This document shows positions 36,032 to 43,974 of a stretch of 64,000 nt of DNA, one piece after another. The stretch covers positions 186,001-250,000 of the forward strand of contig CP108521.1 in assembly GCA_035999765.1 (NCBI GenBank), in the 5' to 3' direction. Both the position numbers and the translations under genes were made by a program. The notes beneath the pieces were generated by a model. The model was not told the DNA's origin, did not search any database, and saw only the letters and a list, made by a program, of their open reading frames with translations. The stretch comes from Streptomyces sp. NBC_01231 (GTDB lineage: Bacteria; Actinomycetota; Actinomycetes; Streptomycetales; Streptomycetaceae). Numbering within the stretch: the stretch's first letter is position 1; each line of letters begins with the position of its first letter.

Positions 36032-36353
36032 CTCATCGTCGATCTCCCACGGTCTGGCAGCGGTCTTCCTCGTCTCGACTGGCTCGCCCCCCTTCGGCCA
36101 GCATCAACGAGAACTGACACACCATCATTCCCGGAGGTCCAGAAACCTCCTTTTGTCAGGAGTCGTTAGCGCCGAGATAGCCCGCCGCCAGTGCCTCAAC
36201 TCGTGGCCCGTGGGCCACGCCATATCGGCGCACATTCAGAACGGTTCCGCCAAGACTGCGCTACCACACCGGTGTTTTCAACGGCCTCGGTCAGCAAATA
36301 CTCCAGCAGCGGTTCGTGTCCTGAGCTGGCGGTTGTCTTGTCCTGGCATGCAA

Positions 36354-36490
36354 GGGACGACTGAAGTCGCTTGTTGGGCTGCTGAGTTGGAGTCGGTGTT
36401 TGCGCGGGTGGCGGGCAGGTTCCGCTCGGGCGGATCTGCGGTGGCGGATGTGAGACCACGTCCAAACAGGTCGAACGCGTCTAGTCCGCC
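36354..36490 (+). mobile_element. IS701-like transposase N-terminal scrap
   Basis: The plus strand encodes ELESVFARVAGRFRSGGSAV, close to the N-terminal region of IS701-type transposases (ELxxVFARVAGRFxRxxxR). Family similarity ends within about 25 codons and the frame is not maintained. No further part of the element is nearby. Confidence 0.4.
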
Positions 36491-36513
36491 GGGCGGTTCA
36501 GGAGCGGCACCGG

Positions 36514-36740
36514 ATGCAGCAGCCAGAGGACAAGCTCTTGGCGGAAGCCCTCGGCCGCATCAACCGAGGCGGGAAGATCGCCTCCAGGTTCCTCAAGAAT
36601 GAAATCAGCGAGTTCGACCGCGAACTCCAGCCCCGAACTGGACACGGCCGCCGGACACGGCCGCGATTTCTCGGCATAAGCGGGATGTCGAGCACCAGAA
36701 GTACATGGAGGAGCTCAAGACCCGCCACGGCCGATAGCAT
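36514..36740 (+). pseudogene. Degraded ORF upstream of a SUKH-4-like immunity gene
   Basis: Two frames hold protein-like pieces: LLAEALGRINRGGKIASRFL in one, then from about 36635 PELDTAAGHAAISRHKRDVE, HQKYMEELKT in the next. A third frame change would be needed at a run of four C near 36722. I do not recognise the family. Its position just before a SUKH-type immunity gene fits a vanished toxin C-terminus, but that is inference. Confidence 0.35.
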
Positions 36741-36779
36741 CGATCACCAGACGCCATCCAGCGACGCAAAGGCCTCGAC

Positions 36780-37334
36780 ATGAACTTCGCCGTGACGCCC
36801 GACGAAGTACGCACCGCCTTCGGACTGTCCGGTGTCACCTACTTCCCCCGCTACACCGCAGCACACAACCGAGTGAACGATCACACTGTGCGCTTCCTCA
36901 GCAGCGTCGGGCTGCCGGACACCGAGTGGTTCATGTCCAAGGCCGGCCTCGATGCAAGCGACTCGATCAACCTCAGCGAGTGGTACAGCAGCCAGGGAAC
37001 CGTGCCCAAGGAGTGCCAGGACTGGTTCGTGCTGGGTCTCTTCGCCTACAGCACACTCGCGCTCGCCCCGGACAGCGGGGCGGTGTACGCGCTGGGCGAC
37101 GGCGAGGCAGGGTTGGTGTACACACAGATTCACCGCGACGTCGAATCCCTCGTCTACGCCCTGTCCAAGTTCCAGACTCTCCGGCAAGAGCTTGGGGATT
37201 GCGACGCTGACGACACCGAGGAACGCGTAGACGCCCTGCGCATCGAGATCACCGAGTTCGATCCGCTGCCGTTCGAAGACGAGGACTCCCAGTGGAATCT
37301 CGCGTTTGAAGAGGTCATCGACGGCATCTGGTGA
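36780..37334 (+). CDS. SUKH-4-like immunity protein
   Basis: A 184-aa acidic protein. The block VRFLSSVGLPDTEWFMSKAG, then FVLGLFAYSTLALAPDSGAV, YALGDGEAGLVYTQIHRDVE, SLVYALSKFQTL, matches the SUKH-4 group common in Streptomyces. SUKH proteins neutralise secreted or contact-dependent polymorphic toxins, often nucleases or deaminases. ATG 36780. The usual toxin gene upstream is absent or destroyed, so this is an orphan immunity gene. Confidence 0.72.
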   Translation: MNFAVTPDEVRTAFGLSGVTYFPRYTAAHNRVNDHTVRFLSSVGLPDTEWFMSKAGLDASDSINLSEWYSSQGTVPKECQDWFVLGLFAYSTLALAPDSGAVYALGDGEAGLVYTQIHRDVESLVYALSKFQTLRQELGDCDADDTEERVDALRIEITEFDPLPFEDEDSQWNLAFEEVIDGIW

Positions 37335-37646
37335 GACAGCGTCAGCTTCTCCTGTCAGCGACGCTCCCGAGACGGGCGGCGCTGGGCGCCCAGGCCGCCG
37401 TGGCCCGCCACCGGTCCGCAATTTGGCGGCGCAGGCTCTGAACAGCTCCTCGCCCTGACGCGATTTGTGACACTTGGCCCGACGAATTCGAAGCTGCCGT
37501 TCGATGCGGCTACGCTCGAACAAATGATCCTTCCTGTCGAAGGGGTGACTCTGGGGGCCGTCAGCCCGATCGTTGAGAAGAAGATCCTCACGCACACAAT
37601 TAGGATTTAGCGGCCGGGCACTTCCGGGAAGGACAGCCTCCCGCAC
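37335..37646. other. 312-bp region without a confident gene
   Basis: It contains a short plus-strand stretch (ATLEQMILPVEGVTLGAVSP, IVEKKILTHTIRI, stop near 37610) that looks protein-like but lacks a start and a family. No repeat or RNA gene was seen. Confidence 0.4.
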
Positions 37647-39143
37647 ATGTTCACCTCGCAGGACGAATGGGACCGCGGCTACGCCGACGGCCGCCGTTAC
37701 CGCCAACTCAGCGACAGTGAGCGCGCACTGCTGGCCGCTCATGTGCCGGCACCGGACGCGGGGAGGGCCCTCGACGTCGGGTGCGGGGTCGGTGAGCTCG
37801 CAGCCCACCTGGGATACCTCGGCTACACCGTGGACGCCGTCGACTGGTCCGAGACCGCTCTCGCCGAAGCCCGCACCCGACACGGCGAGGCCGCTCGATG
37901 GCTTCGCCTCGATGTCGAAGGCGACGACTGGGAACCTCTGCACGCCGACGGGTACGACTTGATCACCCTGCGGTTCGTGGCTGCGTTCCTCAACGACCGC
38001 GACCGCACCCTGCACACGCTCGGCCGGCGCCTGCGTCCCGGCGGAGCCCTCGTGGTCATCACACCGCTGGCGGCCGATACCCCGGCCGAGCGGCGCGGTA
38101 TCGCACTCGACGAGGACGAACTCGCAGCCCTGCACAACCGCTGGCACAGCGCCGAGCGCCACGACACCGAAGGGCTGGCCTTCCTGGTTCTGCGCGGCCC
38201 GCACCGCAGCCAGTCCACAGCGCAGGACACTTCACCCGGCGCTGGAACGCCGGCAGCGCCATCCAGCCCCCGGAACCGCGAGGCCACCGTGACCGCATCC
38301 CCGCGGGAACATCACTTCCACCTGCTGCGGCGCTACTACGACCAGGTGGAGTCAGGCCGCAAGACGGTCGAGGTACGTGTTGCCACCCCGGCCAAGGCGG
38401 CCGTCGAAGTCGGGGACGCCATCGTTTTCCACGACCGCGACAGCGGCCGGGAACTCGACATCGTCGTGAATCGGGTCACCCCGTACGCGTCGTTCGAGGA
38501 ACTACTCAACACGGAGAATCCATCGCGCATCGATCCTGAGGCTCAACGCAACGAGCTGCTCGTCACGCTCCGCAGCATCTACCCGCCGGACCAGGAAGCG
38601 CTGGGCCCGCTGGCCTTCGAGTTCGACCACCGTCCCGCGCGCCCGGGCCGCTCCCTGCCGATGGCAGCACCGCAGTACGCGCAGACCGTGCCCCACCACA
38701 CGGTGTACGGCTGCCTGTACGTACGCGACGAGCACGACCGGCCCGTACAACTGCGCTCGGTCTACGGATCCCGGCTCTGGCAGTTCCCTGGCGGCATTCT
38801 CGACACCCAGGGGGAAGACCCCCTCAAGACCACCCGCCGCGAAGCCATTGAGGAGACCGGCCTCGAAATCGGCCTGGAAGCACCGAAGTTGCTGCTGACC
38901 CAGTTCCTGCACGCAGGGCCCCGACAGCCGCTGAACAAGGTCGGCTTCATCTTCGACGGAGGGCGCCTCACCACCGACCAGCTCCGTCAGATTCGCCTCG
39001 ATCCCGCGGAGCACGACATGTGGGCTGTACACGACCTGGAGGGATGGCGGCAGTTGATGGCGCCTCGAGCCTTCACCCGCCTCGACGCAGTCGAACGCGC
39101 CCGGCTCGGCGAAGGCCCCGCCTACCTCGTCACACACACCTGA
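37647..39143 (+). CDS. Three-domain methyltransferase-ASCH-NUDIX fusion protein
   Basis: A 498-aa protein. Residues about 1-180 are a class I SAM methyltransferase (ALDVGCGVGELAAHLGYLGY, acidic DAVDWSETALAEA, LITLRFVAAFLNDRDRTLHT). After a Ser/Pro/Ala linker, about 221-330 resemble an ASCH domain (HHFHLLRRYYDQVESGRKTV, EVRV, VGDAIVFHDRDSG), an RNA-binding or RNA-modifying fold. Residues about 350-490 are a NUDIX hydrolase with box GGILDTQGEDPLKTTRREAI, EETG near 382-405. It could modify and clean up nucleotides or RNA. ATG 37647. A second methyltransferase follows by 31 bp, probably in one operon. Confidence 0.85.
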   Translation: MFTSQDEWDRGYADGRRYRQLSDSERALLAAHVPAPDAGRALDVGCGVGELAAHLGYLGYTVDAVDWSETALAEARTRHGEAARWLRLDVEGDDWEPLHADGYDLITLRFVAAFLNDRDRTLHTLGRRLRPGGALVVITPLAADTPAERRGIALDEDELAALHNRWHSAERHDTEGLAFLVLRGPHRSQSTAQDTSPGAGTPAAPSSPRNREATVTASPREHHFHLLRRYYDQVESGRKTVEVRVATPAKAAVEVGDAIVFHDRDSGRELDIVVNRVTPYASFEELLNTENPSRIDPEAQRNELLVTLRSIYPPDQEALGPLAFEFDHRPARPGRSLPMAAPQYAQTVPHHTVYGCLYVRDEHDRPVQLRSVYGSRLWQFPGGILDTQGEDPLKTTRREAIEETGLEIGLEAPKLLLTQFLHAGPRQPLNKVGFIFDGGRLTTDQLRQIRLDPAEHDMWAVHDLEGWRQLMAPRAFTRLDAVERARLGEGPAYLVTHT

Positions 39144-39174
39144 ACCATGTCGCGCCGCCCGCGGAGGAGAGAGA

Positions 39175-39897
39175 GTGCCCGTCGAGGACATCAACGCCCA
39201 AGCCTGGACCGTCTACGGACAGCGCCAGCTCACTCGCTCCTACATGCCGCCCATCCCCGAACAGCTGTCATGGACACCATGGAAGGGCGTCGGTCCCGGC
39301 GCTGAAATCCTGGGCGACATCACCGGCCGTCATGTCCTGGACATCGGCTCCGGCGCCGGCCACCACGCCGTGCATCTCGCCCAGGCCCACGGCGCGCACG
39401 TCACCGGGATCGAGTTGTCGCCCACCCAGCACGAGCGCGCCGCCTCCACCCACGCGGACGTTCCGGGCGTGGAATTCGTGCAGGCAGACCTGGTCGACTA
39501 CCTCGCCCAGGCCGAGCCGTTCGATGCCGCGTACGCCATCGGCACCCTGGCGTTCATCGACCCGCACCGCGCACTGCCCGCGCTGCGCGACGGTCTGCGT
39601 CCCGGCGCGCCGCTGATCCTCGCGCTCCTGCACACCGACCTGCACGATCGCGGTCCGTCCACCGCAGTCGCACCGCGCGAGCAGATGATCCTGCTCAGGG
39701 ACGATCCGCCGCTGGCCACCCAGATGTGGGTCCTGGCACCGCGGCTGTGGGAGGACTTGCTCACCAGGTACGGCTTCCGCGTCGAGGCCATCGACCTGCT
39801 GCGCCATCCCGATCAGAGCGACCCGGTCGTGCAGCAGCTCATCCGATCCCGCCGCCTAGCCGCCCGGCCGCGCACTCCTCTCCAGCCGCCCTCGTAG
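39175..39897 (+). CDS. Class I SAM-dependent methyltransferase
   Basis: A 240-aa methyltransferase. SAM-binding motif I is VLDIGSGAGHHAVHLAQAHG near residue 55, the acidic loop is TGIELSPTQHERA, and motif IV is FDAAYAIGTLAFIDPHRALP. GTG 39175 follows GGAGAGAGA. It lies directly downstream of the methyltransferase-ASCH-NUDIX gene. Small proteins of this kind in actinobacteria often sit in mobile or regulatory islands. The target cannot be predicted. Confidence 0.85.
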   Translation: MPVEDINAQAWTVYGQRQLTRSYMPPIPEQLSWTPWKGVGPGAEILGDITGRHVLDIGSGAGHHAVHLAQAHGAHVTGIELSPTQHERAASTHADVPGVEFVQADLVDYLAQAEPFDAAYAIGTLAFIDPHRALPALRDGLRPGAPLILALLHTDLHDRGPSTAVAPREQMILLRDDPPLATQMWVLAPRLWEDLLTRYGFRVEAIDLLRHPDQSDPVVQQLIRSRRLAARPRTPLQPPS

Positions 39898-40135
39898 CGC
39901 CCAGCCACCTACGCCGCACGCGGCCGCCGTCACTGCACTCGCCGAACGGCTCGCAGACACTCCCACTCCCGCTGGACCGACACCACGTGAACTCGGAACG
40001 AGTGACAGCTTCATCCCGGTGACCCGGCTGATCAAGACCATCACGCCACCAGCGCCGGTGACCCCGGCGCACGATCACTATCTACCTGGAGTTCTGACTC
40101 GCCGTCACGCCGAGCGGAGAGGAGCTGGACCCGTC

Positions 40136-40416
40136 ATGCACCTGCGCATCTACGAGGTGGACGTCCCGATACACGACACCACCGACCCGAACCGGACCGG
40201 CGCCGTCTGCATATCCTCACCGGCGTCGCCGTCTCCCCCGCCGCGGCCCTGCGCCGCGCGCACGAGGTGTACGACGCCGCGCTCGCCGCGCACACAGCCG
40301 GACTCGAGGCCCGCGGCAAGCATCCCGACAGCTGGGGAGCGCGCGGACTGCGGCCCGGCTGGCAGATGGAGCGGCCCGCCGCGAAGGCCGGCCACTGGCA
40401 CAACCCCGTCAGCTGA
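40136..40416 (+). pseudogene. Small conserved-looking protein, frameshifted
   Basis: From ATG 40136, MHLRIYEVDVPIHDTTDPNR is in one frame. The continuation LTGVAVSPAAALRRAHEVYD, AALAAHTAGLEARGKHPDSW, ending HWHNPVS, is in the next frame after a break near 40210. The joined product would be about 93 aa. The clean amphipathic composition and stop at 40414-40416 argue that it was a real gene. Family unknown. Confidence 0.45.
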
Positions 40417-40537
40417 ACCACCCGCAGCGACTTCGCGCTGTAGCTCCGCCCCGGGACAGCCGCTCTGCCTGTCGGCTTCGACGACTGCCCCGGGCCACCC
40501 AACCCGTACGAGACGAGACGAGACGGAGAACCCAAGT

Positions 40538-41210
40538 ATGTCGTCCCTCCTGCGCGTTCACGGCCGGATCGGCCAGCGCACTCTCTTGCTGACCACCGCC
40601 GCCGTGCCGTTGACCGGCTGGACCGTGCACGCCCTCGCGCTGCACCGGAAGCTCGCCGCCGCGAAGAAGGACCCGATCACCGGCCTCCTTCGGCGCGACG
40701 ACTACACTGCCCGGGCCCGGTAGGTCCTGCGCCGCCACGGCGACGAAGCCGTCGTGGTCCTGGTCGACCAGGACCACTTCAAGGACGTCAATGACCGGCT
40801 GAGCCATGCGGCCGGGGACACGGTGCCGCGTGCGACCGCCGACCGGCTCAACACATGGGCGGGCCCGGGAGCGGCCGTCGGCCGGCTCGGTGGAGACGAG
40901 TTCGCTGTCGGTTGCACCTGCCCCAAGGCCGCCACGAAGTTTGCCTCGGGCAGCTGGTGCGGATACTGCGTATCCCGGTGGTCCTCGACGACGGCCAGGC
41001 CGTGGACGTCGCCGCCTCGGTCCGCGCCGCAGCGCTGGACGTGATCGGCACCTGCGACCTGTCGGCGCTGCAGCGCGCCGCCGCCGACGCCCTCTACGAG
41101 GGCAAGCACTTCGGCCGCGCCGTTCTCGCCACCAAGGAGCACGTCAAGGTGCCGTCCGTCAACGGCAGGCGCGCGGGCGGATCGGGCACTGCGGTGCGGG
41201 GCGAGCCGCA
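40538..41210 (+). pseudogene. GGDEF-domain protein with in-frame TAG and a frameshift
   Basis: The N-terminal membrane-like helix (TLLLTTAAVPLTGWTVHALA) leads into DPITGLLRRDDYTARAR, the start of a GGDEF domain. A TAG at 40721-40723 interrupts it, then VVVLVDQDHFKDVNDRLSHA and RLGGDEFAVG (motif GGDEF) follow in frame. Near 40940 the frame changes to QAVDVAASVRAAALDVIGTC, ADALYEGKHFGRAV. The motif GGDEF is intact, so the ancestor could have made cyclic-di-GMP or been a receptor. The damage probably inactivated it. Confidence 0.7.
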
Positions 41211-41302
41211 TGAGCATCGCCACCCTGCCCAAGGGCGACTGGATCCGCGGCATCACGATCCGCCGGCCCTGGGCGACCTGCATCCTTGCCGAGGTCGGTT
41301 GA
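41210..41302 (+). pseudogene. Truncated ASCH-type protein
   Basis: A 30-aa ORF from ATG 41210: DWIRGITIRRPWATCILAEV. The pattern ITIRxPWAxxIL is the first strand and helix of ASCH-domain proteins. It stops after EVG where the family continues for about 100 residues. It is the second ASCH-type sequence in this island. Confidence 0.4.
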
Positions 41303-41353
41303 CGAGATCGCGGTCGTCATGGTGACCGTCGCTTCCGCCGCCTGGTTGGAGGC

Positions 41354-41683
41354 ATGAACCGCCGAATGTCGCCGCGCGACCTTGCCCGCGACCCAGAAAC
41401 CTGGCCCGAAGCCGACCTCACGGACCTCGGTGCCGCCGCCGTCCAGTACATCGCCCGCGCCCTGAACGGAGCCTCGCCCTCAGGGCGTTTCCGTGACGCT
41501 GTCGTGAAATGTCAGCGCGGCGGCATGGGCATCCTTCTCGGTCGGCTGATGAGGGGCGTGGGTAGGACGGACCGAGGCGAAGGCTGTGGCGAGCTGGTCG
41601 AGCAGGGACGCTGCGGAGGGGTGGGTGTCACGGCATGGTGTGATCGGCCCGGCCTGCCAGCAGGTCCTCGACGACGTCCGTGA
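41354..41683 (+). other. Hypothetical ORF, probably chimeric
   Basis: The first 40 residues (SPRDLARDPETWPEADLTDL, GAAAVQYIARALNGAS) look like genuine protein sequence. After about 41510 the composition changes and no conserved pattern continues. It probably joins a gene fragment to unrelated DNA. No family assigned. Confidence 0.3.
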
Positions 41684-42165
41684 CTCGCTGCGACCGGACA
41701 CGATGGTGCTGAACACCAGCACCATCGCCCCTACCGAAGCGTCGAATCTGGCCCGGCAACTCGGCCCGTCCTACGTCCACGCGCCCGTGCTCGGCTCCGT
41801 GCCGGCTGCCGCCGCGGGCGCCCTGCAGATCCTCTCCGCCGCCGACCAAGACGCGCTCGATCGAGCCCGACCAGTTCTGGAAACCCTCGGCACCGTGCGG
41901 CGCGTCGACGACGCCTCCACCGCCGCCGCGCTCAAGCTGATCGCCAACAACAGTCTCGCCGGCGCCGTCCTCGCACTGCGCGACTCACTGCGGCAAGCCG
42001 ACGCCCTCGGCCTGCAGCGCGCGCAGGCGCTGGACGTCCTCGAACTCGGCCAGCTCGGCGGGCTCGTGGCCCGCAAACGCCCCTTCCTCGACGGTGAGTC
42101 GCCCGCCGGCACCGCCGACTCCACGATCGATGCGCTGGCCAAGGACGCAACAGCTCGTAGTCCGG
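41640..42165 (+). pseudogene. Fragment of a 3-hydroxyisobutyrate/6-phosphogluconate dehydrogenase-family protein
   Basis: Encodes LRPDTMVLNTSTIAPTEASN, LGPSYVHAPVLGSVPAAAAG, and the helical part ALKLIANNSLAGAVLALRDS with Lys in KLIANN as in the family's catalytic Lys region. The N-terminal Rossmann GxGxxG part and the C-terminal helices are missing. The ORF stays open to 42323 but is no longer family-like after about 42165. A truncated remnant. Confidence 0.65.
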
Positions 42166-42310
42166 AAAGGGCCGATCTTCTTGGCACTACGAGCAGCTGC
42201 GTAAAGACGGCTTGTTTGCCCTCCCGCCCCGTTGCCCGCGGCCGGTTCGCGGTATTGGCTTCGCTTGGCCCGCAAGTCCAGGGCCCGAGGAGCTTGTTGA
42301 AGGGGGAGCA

Positions 42311-43678
42311 ATGCGTTGTCTGAGACAGGTCGCCGTGCTGGCGGCGTTAGTGGGCAGCTGCGCGACCGCACTGCCTGTGACCACGGCGGCGGCGTCCGGC
42401 CGCGAACACCGGCTGCGCACGGAACGGGTCAGTGTCACGGCCGAGGGCACCCAGGCGAACGATTTCTCCGGCGTGGGCGGGATCAGCGCCAACGGCCGCT
42501 ACATCGCCTTCGATTCCTCGGCGACCAATCTGGTGCCCGGTGACAGCAACGGGTTTTCCGACATCTTCATCAAAGATCTGCACACCGGCACGATCGAGCG
42601 GGCCAACGTGGCCGACGACGGTACCGAGGCCGACAACGAAACCATGACGTACTCAATGAGTGCGAACGGGCGCTACATCGCCTTCAGTTCCTACGCCGAC
42701 AACCTGGCGCCCGGCGACACTCCCGACGCCCAGGACGTATTCGTCCACGACCGCCTGACGGGGCGGACAGAGCTCCTCGTCAAGGCCGGGGAGGCCGGGA
42801 CCCAGACATACGAACCATCCATCAGCGCCAACGGCCGCTACGTCGCCTTCACTTCCGACAGGAGCGACCTGGTCCCCGGGGACACCAACAACAGCAGGGA
42901 CGTATTCGTGCGCGACCGCTGGAAAGGGACCATCAAACGGGTCAGCGTGGCAGACGACGGCACCCAGACCGACGGGTTCTCGGAGGGCGCGGTGATCAGC
43001 GCGGACGGGACCCGGATCGGCTTCCGGAGCCAGTTCTCCCTCGGCGGCGACGACGAAGCGTTGGCGCGGCCGGACGCCTCCGGCGTCAGACGGCCGGAGG
43101 CCCTCATCTTCTACGTGCACGACACCCGCACGGGGCGGACCGTCCTGGCGGCACACACTCGCGACGGCCTGCCCGTGCCCGTCCGAGGCGACATCGGGCT
43201 GAGCCCGGACGGGCGCTACTCCCTCTACTCCAGCGAGTGGCGGGAGATTGTGCCGGACGACACCAACGACAAACGGGATGTCTTCGCCACGGACCTGGCC
43301 ACCGGAGCCACCCGGCGCCTCTCGCTCGCGTACGACGGGTCGGAGCCGAACGATCACTCGGCCGGCACAGCTGCGGCCTTGGCCGCCGGACCTGCTCTCA
43401 GTGCCGACAATCGGCACGTGGTCTTCACGTCGTCCGCCGACAACCTGGTGCCGGACGACACGAACGGCGACGCGGACGCCTTCGTACGCGACCTGATCAC
43501 AGGCGACGTCCAGCGAGTCAATGTCACGAAGGACGGGGCACAGAGCGACAAAGCTCAACGCACGTCGCCTGTTGTTGACGCCTTCGGCCGGACCGTGGCC
43601 TTCAGCTCGGGGGAGGACGACCTCGTACCAGGGGACACCAACGAGACCAGCGACGTCTTCGTCCGCCGCCTCGATTGA
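42311..43678 (+). CDS. Secreted TolB/PD40-type beta-propeller protein
   Basis: A 455-aa exported protein. The N-terminus (MRCLRQVAVLAALVGSCATA, ending LPVTTAAASG) is a signal peptide. The rest is six or more PD40-like propeller repeats, each with ISANGRYIAFxS and a second strand NLVPGDTNxxxDVFVRD: at about residues 75, 130, 180, 310, 375 and 440. The repeated PGDTN/PDDTN loop may bind calcium or form blade turns. ATG 42311 follows AGGGGGAG. Ligand or partner unknown. Confidence 0.88.
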   Translation: MRCLRQVAVLAALVGSCATALPVTTAAASGREHRLRTERVSVTAEGTQANDFSGVGGISANGRYIAFDSSATNLVPGDSNGFSDIFIKDLHTGTIERANVADDGTEADNETMTYSMSANGRYIAFSSYADNLAPGDTPDAQDVFVHDRLTGRTELLVKAGEAGTQTYEPSISANGRYVAFTSDRSDLVPGDTNNSRDVFVRDRWKGTIKRVSVADDGTQTDGFSEGAVISADGTRIGFRSQFSLGGDDEALARPDASGVRRPEALIFYVHDTRTGRTVLAAHTRDGLPVPVRGDIGLSPDGRYSLYSSEWREIVPDDTNDKRDVFATDLATGATRRLSLAYDGSEPNDHSAGTAAALAAGPALSADNRHVVFTSSADNLVPDDTNGDADAFVRDLITGDVQRVNVTKDGAQSDKAQRTSPVVDAFGRTVAFSSGEDDLVPGDTNETSDVFVRRLD

Positions 43679-43971
43679 AGGGCGCGCGCTCACCTCGCGC
43701 TGCGGGGTGCCCACGGCACCGCGGAAGGCCTCGCTGGTGACGATGTTGACCGCATTCACCGACCAGAAGGCGGGGAACGCGACGCCACGCTGCTCGAAGT
43801 CGACCGAGCCGTCACGCCAGTTGGTCATGACGACGTCACGGCGCTCCCGGGACACCTCGTCGTACGGGTGCACGCCGGGCTCGTGTGGATGCGCTCGTTA
43901 CGCAGTCTCTTGGTCGCCTTGGTGCCCTTGGCGCGGGAACTCCGTGCCGGACCGCTCGCCTGCTTTGACAG
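43677..43971 (-). pseudogene. nrdJ: N-terminal fragment of B12-dependent ribonucleotide reductase (nrdJ-like)
   Basis: The minus strand encodes RRDVVMTNWRDGSVDFEQRG, VAFPAFWSVNAVNIVTSEAF, RGAVGTPQRE, the well-conserved start of class II (adenosylcobalamin) ribonucleotide reductase. Upstream in another frame is the basic leader ARSSRAKGTKATKRLRNERI. One base is missing between them. After GTPQRE all similarity stops, and over 800 residues are absent. This is a transferred or rearranged scrap lying between the propeller gene and the hydrolase gene. Confidence 0.7.
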
Positions 43972-43974
43972 CGG

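Larger units (their letters stand above)
34287..36164. mobile_element. Putative 1,878-bp IS5-type unit carrying a phosphotransferase gene
   Basis: The left end at 34287-34301 reads GACTCCTAACAAAAG; the right end at 36150-36164, reverse-complemented, reads GACTCCTGACAAAAG (14 of 15 match). The 5 bp immediately outside both ends are identical: GTTAG at 34282-34286 and at 36165-36169, as a target-site duplication would be. Inside are an aminoglycoside-phosphotransferase-like gene (plus strand) and an IS5-type transposase (minus strand) whose start lies near the right end. A diverged internal end (TACTCTCAACAAAG near 35257) overlaps the transposase stop and may be the old IS end. So either one IS with a captured gene, or two IS copies reduced to this form. 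Confidence 0.6.
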
